Below, piece by piece: positions 11,449-21,480 of a stretch of 64,000 nucleotides of DNA; position 1 is the first letter of the stretch; the number at the start of each line of letters is the position of its first letter. The notes beneath the pieces were generated by a model that saw nothing but the letters and a program-made list of their open reading frames with translations, had not been told where the DNA came from and did not search any database. The position numbers and the translations under genes are program-made. Origin of the DNA: Acridotheres tristis (taxonomy: Eukaryota > Chordata > Aves > Passeriformes > Sturnidae); the NCBI GenBank assembly GCA_037013685.1, contig CM072892.1, positions 18,853,501-18,917,500 on the forward strand, read 5' to 3'.

Positions 11449-11531
11449 TCATTAAACTTGTCTGAGAGTTCATAGCCCACAGTGGCCCTGTTACTCTGAT
11501 CACAGTTTAGGAGGCAAAGAATCCTAAGGTC
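11449..11531. repeat. Unclassified dispersed repeat, copy A
   Basis: About 83 bases match 15314-15397 at roughly 86% identity by eye with one single-base gap. Shared cores include AAACTTGTCTGAGAGTTCA, CCCTGTTAC, CTGATCAC and TTAGGAGGCAAAGAA. The element family is unknown to me; no coding frame, tRNA-like boxes or terminal repeats are evident. It lies between a CR1 tail and a solo LTR, so it may be a fragment of another old retroelement. Confidence 0.8.
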
Positions 11532-11878
11532 GAATTCTAGTAAATTGAACTGAACAGAAATATTTTTATTATATAGCAATCATATTTTGCACATGGCCAT
11601 TGAAAAACATCAAGAAGTTTGATATTAACAGTAACACCTCAGACTAATTATCTCTGATATGTACTTAATTGATGTTTAAATAAGGCAGTTGTTATATGTT
11701 AAATAAATACTGGCACATTATTTAACACAGAGAATAATAGTTAAGTATGGCTTATCTGAGGGATATCTTTAGAAGAAAAATGTCACTAAATATCTTTTTA
11801 TTAGACTTTTAGCATTAGCAACACCTTTGATTAAAGGATTTAACACTAGAATTCCTAATAACATTTTTTTTTGGACAC

Positions 11879-12429
11879 TGTCCTGATTTCATCTGGGGTA
11901 GAGCTAATTTTGTTACAAGTAGATAGTATAGAGTTGTTTTGTATTTAGGATGAGAATAATATTCATAACAAACTGATATTTTAGTTGTTGTTGATCAGTG
12001 TTTACACTAAGTCAAGGTCTATTCAGCTTCTCAAACCATCCCACAAGTGAATAGGTGTAGAGGAGCTCAAGAATTCGGGAGGGGACACGGAGAGAACAGC
12101 TAATGCAAACTGGCCAAAGAGACATTCCATTCCATGTGGTGTCATGCTTAACATATAAAGCTGGGAGAAAGTTGGCTAAGGGATGCAGTCAGCAGGTGGT
12201 GAGCTTGTGAAAGTATGTTGTGCATCACTTGCTTTGTATAGTCTAAATTTTTTATCATTATTATTACTTGCATCATCATTATTTTGTCTTCCATTTCTGT
12301 ACTATTAAACTGTCTTTATCTCACAAGTTTTACTTTTTTTTCCCAATTCCCTTGTCGTCCCACTACAGGGAGAGTTGTGAGCAATAGTCTGTGTCGTGTT
12401 TAGCTGCCTTGTCATCTTAAACCATGACA
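11879..12429 (+). mobile_element. ERVL-type solo LTR, near full length
   Basis: About 551 bases begin TGTCCTGATTTCATCTGGG and end TTAAACCATGACA, which fits the avian ERVL-like LTR family (TGTCCTGGTTTC...ACCACGACA). Internal landmarks occur in the expected order: TAGAGCTAATTTTGTTAC, TAAGTCAAGGTC, CAGCTTCTCA, GGGAGGGGACACGGAGA, CAAACTGGCCAAAGAGACAT, ATGTGGTGTCATGCTTA, TATAAA (12154-12159), ATTAAACTGTCTTTATCTCA with the poly-A signal ATTAAA at 12304-12309, and a GGGAGAG block. The sequence after 12429 shows no primer-binding site or gag/pol similarity, so this is a solo LTR left by recombination. A 5-base target duplication is not evident (GACAC on the left, TAGAG on the right). Confidence 0.92.
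12154..12309 (+). promoter_or_regulatory. TATA box and poly-A signal of the solo LTR
   Basis: TATAAA at 12154-12159 and ATTAAA at 12304-12309 mark the U3 core promoter and the polyadenylation signal of the LTR. The 145-base spacing leaves room for an R region of the size seen in this family. Activity is unknown. Confidence 0.55.
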
Positions 12430-15313
12430 TAGAGAACATCATCCATATTAAGTAAAGATAATTTCTCATTCATTTCAATATACTGAAAAGAGAGCATATA
12501 TAGGCCACTTTTTAACTTCTGTCTTATACATGATAGTGATATCTATGTGTTATTTTGCACTCTTTATGTTACCAGGACCATTTTATTTCATTCTATGGTG
12601 TCTTAATTGAGATTGCTTCTGATCTTTCAAGTAGCAGAATGTCTTCAAAATATGTTTATATGAATGTCCATTTTTCTTTTCTCCTGTCTCAAAACATTTT
12701 ACATGAATTAAAGTGAATTAATTTAGTTTAAACTCAAACTAATTCTCCACCAGCCCACAATACCTATTTTGCTGGCTTTGAAAAAACTGGGACAAAAACT
12801 CATCAAAGTTCTTCTCTGAGCCAATGAACTACTTGGTAAGAGTTCAATAAATAGAAAGTAACTCCTTTATCTCTCCGATTCAGCATGTTTCCTGCCCTTT
12901 TTGGCCAGTTAGTTAATTTAAAGAGGTATTATTCATTGACCATATAGACCAAGTTAATCTCATAAAAATTTAAGTCAGGGCTGTGGATTCAACTGTGCAA
13001 GGGCTGTCAGAATACAGAATTAATCTTTATGTGTTTTGACCCTCTCAGATGCTTCTATATTGTTCTCCACTTACTTACTCATTCAGAAAAAGCAAGGGTA
13101 AAATCTCCCAAGTAACACAGCAAACTAACAAAATATTCTCAAGGAAAACAGGGTTGCTACATATACTTTCCTCATTACCCTCCTTTGAAGGGTATTGAAC
13201 TTTGAAATTGATTTAAAACTCTTTTATGCTTCAATTGTAAACAACCCCCATGTACTCCCAGTTCTGTCCTCAGAGCATTTGTGTCTATGTAATGATTTTG
13301 CTTTTATAAGAATTGAATTTTCAAGATATGGTGCAAGATGAATACTTTTATATACACTATGGAGTTTGCTTCTGGATATATAGTGCTCTCTGTTCAAATA
13401 GCTGTTATTTGTCAACACTACCAATTGAAAGGATGGTCAAATTGCTGCGAAAAAGTTTGACTGCAAAGTTAAACTGGTGACCAAAATATAAACAGACACA
13501 TTTGGTCAATTTTTTGGGGATTTTAGTTTAATGGTATTTTGAAAGAAGAAGGGGAAAAATAATCTCTCTTTGCGAACTAGAAAGGGATTCAAAAGCATTT
13601 ACCTTCTTTTTCCTACAGCTCCTGATAAGTTCCTAGGCCATTGAGTGCAAGTGATTTTAATCTTGGTTTCTCACTCTAAAACAGACTCTGATTCTAGTAA
13701 ATCTGCAGTAATTCATAAATAAATAAAAATGATAAATAATATTTCATTGCGAAGACAGTAACTACTTTTCATATTTGTGTAAGATTTGTACATATTATAT
13801 TATTCTAAGCAAAAATGGAATGAAAACAATACCTTTGCCAAAAGTTGGCTTTATGCAATTTCTATCTTCACTTGTTCTTCACAGAATGTGTAGGAAGTGT
13901 GGTCTAAATTTACATGAGCATAAAATCCTTATGAGGATGGATAGGAATAGAACAGTGATAGCTATTTCAGCCTCTGATGGATAATAACAATAAATAGACA
14001 ACAAGATGAGTTAATCATCACCATGCAAGGGCAAGCATATGTCAGGTACTCTTGTGGTTTTCTCCTCTGCTTAAAGACAAGTGGACATATGACAGCATCC
14101 TACAGGACACCTAAAGCAACAGTCCCAATAAAATAATAGCAGTGCACACATGACTTTTCAAAAAGCCTGAGCAGACAGATGACACTATGTTTATATTTTG
14201 TGTGACCCTATGTCTATATTTTGATTTATATTTTGCGTGAGATAACACCCTTCCAACTACACAAAATTAATAATGTGTGGAATGACTGGAAGTGCACACA
14301 GATCCTGTGGCACTTTCCAGAATGCCAGATTTTCCCACTGTGAACCCCACTTGCAAATTTTTTTACTTAGTTTTCATTCATCAAGATGGCTCACAAAAAA
14401 TGTTTCACTCTGAATTTGAGCTACAGTGTCAGAACCCAGGTTTTGCTCGTATGTGTCTGCAGGATTTTATCCAAACAGGATTTTCACCTTTTCCATGCAG
14501 ATCTCATCTCTGACAAATAGGTTTTGTACTTTGAAGATAACTTAATTTCTATGTTTTACTAAGAATATTCAATATTCTGAGTGCAGATGAAAACTCCTGA
14601 CTATTTCAAATCCTCTCCAATTCAAGGAATTGCCAACGGTATTGAAAGTGACAGCACATATTCTGTGACTGAACTTTCCACAGCCTGTTCTTAATTCTAC
14701 ATAACTAGGACCGGTTTAGATAGAAGCTTTCAAGAATCCCTTATGAGATATGGAAGCAGATAAATAGCTAGTGTAAGAAACAGAAAGCAGATAATTCTAG
14801 TAAGAAAAAAACTAGTCCACTCTAGGGTAAGCATTAAGGGCATCCCACATGGATTAAGACAGATCTCTACTGCCTTTTCTCCATATAACTGATCAGGACA
14901 GAAGGATCTAGTTTAAGTGGTTACATTTGCTGATGCTGATGGGAGAGCAGCAAATATAGATAGCTGCCAGAGGTACACAGGAGGTAGAAAATTGCTTCTG
15001 TGCTGCAGACTGACATACTGCATTACTTGGTTCAATCTGCCTGATTCTAAACTCGTTCTTGGGCTTTGCTTTAACACAATGTCACTGACTCATTAAAATA
15101 ACTTCTGAATTAGCCTTATCTTTTTCTAATATTAATTCTCTAATACTGACAAGAAAGGCTTGTTAGTTTAGCATGAAATTACTTTTTTTTTTTTGTGAAA
15201 GAAAGAGAGAAAGACAAACAGACCTCCAAATGAAAAAATAAACAATCTAGTTTAGAGTTTAGTGAAGTTAAGGAATATCTTAACTGAGAGTAGGACTCTG
15301 AGACTCAAAGAAA
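12430..15313. other. AT-rich non-coding DNA
   Basis: No recognised gene or transposon. At about 14184-14245 there is an imperfect direct repetition of a TATATTTTG-containing unit (three occurrences, two of them preceded by CTATGT). A T-run sits near 15183-15194. Frames of 66 to 73 codons (13224-13424 -, 13775-13984 +, 14292-14513 +) have no family features. Confidence 0.5.
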
Positions 15314-15397
15314 CTTCACCAAACTTGTCTGAGAGTTCACAGACACAGTGTCCCTGTTACCCTGATCACCACTTAGGAGGCAAAGAACTCTAAGGTT
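15314..15397. repeat. Unclassified dispersed repeat, copy B
   Basis: Second copy of the repeat at 11449-11531, in the same orientation, about 3.9 kb away. The match starts at TTCACCAAACTTGTCTGAGA and ends at CTCTAAGGTT. Flanks of the two copies do not align, so this looks like two insertions or fragments of a dispersed family rather than a recent segmental duplication. Confidence 0.8.
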
Positions 15398-17290
15398 CTT
15401 TGAAAACTTTCCCCAAAGGAAAGAGTATAAAGCAAGTAATTATTGCATAGGAACGTATATTAGTAAAAAAAAAGTGTGAAGTTTTGTTCAGTATTACTCA
15501 AAAGTTGACTTGTTCTTCCTGTTGATCAGTTGTTCTTTCATCTTTAGCTTGAAGCTAAATAAGATGATTCTTGACAACTACTTGCATTGAATGAGGACTT
15601 TTCCCCAAAATATTCTTACCCTATTCTGTAATTTTTCTCTACTATTTTGAGCTAGTCTTCATGTTTCATTGAAGTAACTGTTACATATCATGACAATACA
15701 GTTTGCTTTCTGGTTCTGTTTTGGTTTTGTTTGTTTGCTTTTCTTTTTAATATTTGAATTTATTAATTTTTTCACTATTTTTGGAGTTCCTTACATTTTC
15801 AAGAGTATATGGAAATAAGCATCTCAGACCCGGACACTATATTGGCCAGGAGTGGGAACTTCAAAACAAATTAGTAGCATTTTTGCTTGGATTGCTTGAT
15901 ATATATGATACTGAGATTTGTGTTCTTGCATGTGTTTTTACCATGAAATTACTTATTCTACTGGGTAATGCACCACATTGCTTTATTAATAAATGATTTC
16001 TTCATTCGATGTTCAAGATGCAAGGCCTTAAAACCCTCAATATCATTACAAATAAGTACATTTCTTTGTTTTCACTCTTCCACAGAGTTTCATGATCAAA
16101 AAATGCCTGAAGCAATTTTCAAGTTGTTTTCATAAATTTATTTCTCACATTAAACCTACAGATAGTGTGTCCTATCCTATTGAAAACCTAATGCATTCAC
16201 CCTTAGGAAAAAAAAAAAAAAGAAAACCAAAGCCACTTTCTACATAGAGAGGTTAAAAAAATCTTTGAGAAGATAGAAAATGGCAAATTAAGTATTTTTA
16301 CATCAAATATTTACTATTTTTTTTTTAATTCGTTGTCCTTCTGAAGTCACATATGCCACAATAAATTATTTTTGTGTAATGCTTTTCTAACTTTATAAAT
16401 TTCCTTAGTTTAGGGTATCAAAATACTGGAGTTAATTTTCTTGTTTGAACAATGGCATTCAGGTATCTTACTAGCCTTTAAACACTTTTCCTAACTGTCC
16501 AGCTTCAAATCCATGAGGACTTAAGGGAAATTTATAGGGTTGATTCTGCTAGTAGTAAAATGGGCATATTCCCTTGAGATGTCCAGTTGAAGTACCCACA
16601 GTTGTCCTAGGCTTGATTCCAAAGTCTCCATAGGAAATAAGTAGACATGTATAACTTACATTTAATAATTCTGTCACTGCAGACTTCTCAGACCTCTTTT
16701 ATTACAGTAATAACTTTGTGTTCATATAAATAAAGTTCCTCATACATAACTAATCATAATTGCAATTTTAAAGGTTTTAAAATAAACACATAGTAAATTT
16801 GATGCCAAATCATTTAGTCTTCAGTTTACTACATTGATGGACAACTTTTGGAGAATTGAGGATTTTTTTGGAGGAGGAGATGTTATATTTTAGAATTGGG
16901 TGATTTTTTTTAAATTTTCCTGTATTGTTAAAATGCTTGAAATTATATATAAAATACCTCCTAATTATTTTGTTATTTTTCTTGATATGGGAGTAAAAAT
17001 TATTATGATTATTTCCACTGAGAAGGAAATTTCTTTTTGTTAAGATGTGCCTGTGTATCCTTCTTGGGAATATAATTATATCTTAAGGATTAATGCATTC
17101 CTTGGTTATCTGACTCAAGCACTAAAGGACAAGATAAGTGAAGGCATTTCTCTCTTACACTGAATGAAATAAATTGTGGGCTACAGTTATATATATATCA
17201 GTTTCATAAGGATATGGCAAAAAGGAAAATATTGGCTAAACAACTAAGAAGAATTTTTGTATGGCCTCAGTGAGTAGGAAAAAAGTGAAC
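15398..17290. other. AT-rich non-coding DNA
   Basis: Includes a T-rich stretch at about 15710-15775, a 14-base A-run at 16208-16221 and a T-run near 16317-16326. An 80-codon + frame at 15754-15996 is hydrophobic at its start only because of the T-rich DNA. No recognised gene. Confidence 0.5.
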
Positions 17291-17294
17291 TTAC

Positions 17295-17334
17295 ATATAT
17301 TTATATATATATCTATATATATATATATATATAT
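17295..17334. repeat. (TA)n microsatellite, interrupted
   Basis: About 40 bases of TA dinucleotides with TTA and CTA interruptions, including an uninterrupted run of roughly nine TA units at the right end. A shorter TA run is at about 17189-17199. Confidence 0.9.
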
Positions 17335-19168
17335 GTGCCATGGCAAATATGTCAAGGGGAGATAGCTAACCACATACTTATAGCAAATTTACAGCAACCC
17401 TAACAGGGAGAGTGAATTGTAAACAGATGAGGACATTCCCACTGCCAGCTGCAGCAAGACAGGAGTGTCATTCCACATCTCTTCCAAACTCTGTCACTTG
17501 CTTGAACTGCAGCCTGATGCAGACAAGAAATCATTTTCTTCTGTGTTTCCTTAGAGAGTCTTTTTCCCCCCTTTGCTTGTTTGTTTACAGCAGCAGTGGA
17601 ACACAGATCTATTTTTTACATTTGCACGTCTTTTCCTAAGTGAGAGAGGAGTGACAATCTCTCGCTTCTTTTTTCTCTTCTCCAAGAAGTGAGAAATGAA
17701 AGTCTCTCCACACACAGTTAGAACAGTTTGGTCTCTGAAAAGGAATGGAGAATGATGCAAAACATTGCAAGAGTCCATGGATTGTGCCATGCACAAACAC
17801 CTCTTTGGAAATTACCACTGCATTTTTGCACTTGAAAATTGTGATTCATTTTCACAGTTGATTACAAAAACTGCCACTCATTATTAGTATTACTACTAGT
17901 TTGCATTTGTTGCCTTTGGGAGTACTCTATCCTATTAAAGCAAGAAAATGTAAACATCCTGCTCTTTATACCAGGAAAACATAAAATAGTGGAACAAATA
18001 CAAATAACAGTTATGAGGCCACCAGAAATCAGAATTTATTTGAATGTATCTCTCCAAGGAAAAGAAAGGCTATTTTAAAGTTAACTCTTAAGAATTCCTA
18101 CCTTAATTTTTAAGTAGAAACTCTTTCAAGGAGTATGTAAACCCTACCTGAAACTCCTAATTTAAAATTCTAGTGCTATTTTTTGAGAGAGAATCAGTAA
18201 GAGTTTCAGAGTTTTTTCCATGGAAATCTGAAAACAATACCTTAGAAGTATTGAAATACTAAGAAATTGTATATATTATATGTATCCATTTAAAAAGCAC
18301 TGTAACTATCTTTAAATCAGCACTCATTTTCATGTGGAATATATTTCCTTTGAGTGGCTTCTGCTTTCAGGGAAAAATATTTTTCAATTTTTTTTTCTCT
18401 GACACTTCTAATACTAAAATATAGGAAGTACTTGGTAGAATATTTAGCAAATATTCAATACTAAAAAGCACTGACTATTACAAGGACAGGCTCGAGAGAC
18501 AAGAAAAGGAGAGGAGGAAGAGGAAAGCTGAGACAGGGGAACTGTTTCTGGAAAGGGTTGGAAATATTGCAGTCTCATGTTAACAGGTGTAATGATTTTT
18601 TTGCTTTCAGTGGAATTTCAGACAATATTCTTTGTCCAAAATAAAATAGTTATTTCCAGCAAAACCATGTAGAACATCTTGAAAGAAAGCAATGGAAAGC
18701 AGAACAAAAATTAAACAAAATTAAATAAACAAACCAACTTTTGATCAAACACCACAGTATCATAATAATGATTAATGTCTTGGAGGCTGTACAAGCATTT
18801 ATTCTGGATATGTAGAGATAATATGGTAATTGAGTTTCAAAGCTAAATCTCATTTATTTTTTGTACTTTTTTTTTTCTTGATAAAGATTGCTTTAATAGC
18901 CATTTTCAGACTTAACTAATTCCTTCACCATCAGTTATTCCATATGATTTTCCACTATCATGCATTTTTTGTTGTATTAGGTTAAATTACACAAGGCAAA
19001 TGTTTCAAGACAAACTAACAAGATTTCTATGTTTGAAGGCTAGCAGAGAATATATACATACACAAGCAGACACATATGAATCTGGAGACTCAAATGTCTT
19101 GTCGTGTCCCAGACTAACAAACTCTGACCTGTCTCTGGCATTTTTTAGTTTGTTCAGGAATGTGTCAT
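17335..19168. other. AT-rich non-coding DNA
   Basis: No recognised gene. A purine-rich stretch with GAGGAGGAAGAGG-type words lies at about 18493-18540. Frames of 60 to 81 codons around 17412-17818 lie on both strands and are mutually exclusive chance frames. Confidence 0.5.
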
Positions 19169-19365
19169 TAAAACAACAGCAACAAAAAGAAAAAAACAAA
19201 ACAAAACAACCCCCCCCCCCAAAAAAAAAAAAAAAACAAAAAAAACCAAAAAAACCCCAACCAAACAAAAAAACCCCAACAAAACAAAACAAAACAAAAA
19301 AAAACCCACCAAACCAAAAACCCAATACAGCCAAAAAAACCCAAACAAACAAACAAGCAAACAAA
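19169..19365. repeat. A/C-rich low-complexity tract with C11 and A16 runs
   Basis: About 200 bases of almost pure A and C: CAACAGCAACAAAAAG-like start, an 11-base C-run at 19210-19220, a 16-base A-run at 19221-19236, then CAAAA, CCAAA and AACCCC units to about 19365. Its reverse complement has the same G/T-rich character as tracts at 47782-47813 and 63375-63434. Long apparent frames here (for example 158 codons from 19000 on +, 119 codons on -) are homopolymer artefacts. Confidence 0.9.
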
Positions 19366-20639
19366 TGTCACCAAAGTACCTATAACTGCATTAGAAATAA
19401 AGTAGGTTTTTGTTATCTAGTACACTTAATTTTTAAAAAGAAAAATTGTATTTTCATAAGGGCAGAATGCATTTAGCTGTTTTGTTGGATTCTTTTCTTT
19501 CCATGTTGCAATTTTTAGTCAAAGTGACACATTGCATTTGGTCCCAGAAATCTGGCAACAGAGACATTTTAAGCAATGCATTTTAACATAAAAGCAATTA
19601 TAAGTGATGCACAGAGGGTAAAAAAGAGCTTCTGTTTTTGTGTCAATAGCTCATTTGTACTAATTATGTCTGCCTGTATAACAGAAGTAGGCATTATTGG
19701 CCTAACTTCTGAAGTGATTTCTGAAAAAATATACTTCTGGATTGGAATAAGGTCTTTGTGATTTCCCTCAGCACATACTTTAAAGGGAGTCCTGAGCTAT
19801 GTATTCTAGTGTGCTCAAGGGCCACAGCTGACTTCAAAGATAAAAACTTCTACTTATTTATATAATAGTAGCTATGGTTTCAAAAGTAGACAGCTCTCAG
19901 CAGCTACTATAAGGAATAGGCTACATGTGACCATGTATAATGTTCATTTGAAAATCTGTTTATGAGTGGGATGACTTTTTAAAATAAACAAGCTCTACAG
20001 GCTTTGGTTGTCTGCCATTTGTGATGATAAGTGAACGTTGCTTACCTAAATTACAAAAGTTTTGTTTAGAAATATTTGGAAAGTAGTTTTGCACCTAATT
20101 ATCAGACAATATCATAAATATCAAGCATTGTTATTTTGCTGGCCAAGAACGAACAGAAACAAGCATGCAGGATCCACCAGTCAAGTATGAATTTCCCCTA
20201 CACTTTAATAAAAAATCAAGCATATTTAGACATACAAAGCAACCGAATTAATCAAATCACATAACCAGAGAACAAAGAATCTATCTTGGAAACAAAATTC
20301 ATAATGAAAGCGTTTTCATCTACCAAAACCAAGCTGACACTAATCTTTGTTTTAGTTTCACTACTGAATTTGACTTGTTTGAATTCTTTAAGGAGTTTTG
20401 CACTGCGCTCACAGTGGGATTCTTGCTATAAGATATAGCCTTGCTTCTCCCTCCCTTTAACTTAAAATGAAATTTTTAAAAGAAATTTAAGAAAGGGGGA
20501 GGGAAGGAGACTGTTGTAATTTGAGAGATAGATATAAATTTTTTATTAAAAAGGAAAAATTTGGTACAGAATCTCTAAATCTATCAAGGTGAGGTTTTTC
20601 ATAACCTTAGTGCTGTAAAAATCACCTCACACATGCACT
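19366..20639. other. AT-rich non-coding DNA
   Basis: No recognised gene or transposon. A GGGGGAGGGAAGGAG purine stretch lies near 20495-20510. Confidence 0.45.
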
Positions 20640-21480
20640 CCATGAACAGAGAACCTAGAAGAGGATTTTATTACACCCATATCCAATATGTGATTTGCCT
20701 GGCATTTACCACAAATCAGGCTGATCTAGGACTCTAGCAGAGTGACCGTCGGTATATGTGCTCACACATGTGCTTGCAGACTATCCTGCAAAAAGCCTTG
20801 CCTAATTTTGGCATTCTGTACTATAAAGAAGTAAACAGAAAAAAAAATGGTATTCCTTTTTAAACAAAGTTAAAAGACAAACCCTAGAGGGGTCCAAACG
20901 AAAAAGGGAAACCCAAGCAGTGAAATAACATTAATTATACGAGCTCAAAGGCAAGGAATTAATGAAAACCCACTATTGCCATTTAAGCAATAAGAAGGAA
21001 TCTGAGAAATCAGAATTAGTCTGGAAAGTAACAGTCAAATCCTGGTGGTGGGTGCTATGCAGAGGGTCTGCACTGAGATATGTGTCAAGAAATCTCAAGA
21101 CAGAAAAGCCGTCTGAATTCAGACCCAAGGAAATGGCGAAAGTGCCTGGGGATATGATGGCTGGAACATCTGACAGCACTCTGGTAAAAGGCCAAGGGAG
21201 GCACTAGGCCAGCTGCCATCACTGCTAAGTTCACCACCTCAGGAGACAGAAATTCGTCTCTGCCTGTCATCAGAGAACTGCATCTGTTTCTCTAAATGAT
21301 ATACAAGACCTCATGTACGTAGCAGGAGCCTTTGCCTCCAAAACTGAACGTAGCACACGGGAGCTGGGGAGAACGAGCTGTCCCTGGGGAGCGAGGCCAT
21401 TCACACGGGCACAGAGACAGCAGCTCTGATTGACAGGACTGGTTCTATCTGGAGAGAAGAATCAGCTGAGAGTGCTTTTC
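20640..21480. other. Higher-GC, CpG-bearing stretch of unknown nature
   Basis: This block has more G, C and CpG than its surroundings, most clearly at 21210-21440 (for example around GTACGTAGCAGG and CACACGGGAGCTGGGG). Frames of 61 to 81 codons overlap on both strands at 20962-21270 and none resembles a protein. It could be a non-coding RNA exon, an old retroviral fragment, or chance. No splice-site arrangement is convincing enough to call an exon. Confidence 0.3.

Noticed and set aside
2341..11878. A single provirus spanning the LTRs at 2.7 and 11.9 kb
   Set aside because: No primer-binding site, gag, pol or env similarity was seen between them, and the LTRs differ greatly in decay.
19000..19476. 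158-codon + frame and overlapping Phe/Gly-rich minus frames
   Set aside because: They exist only because A/C homopolymer sequence lacks stop codons; the products are Lys/Pro/Asn or Phe/Gly runs.
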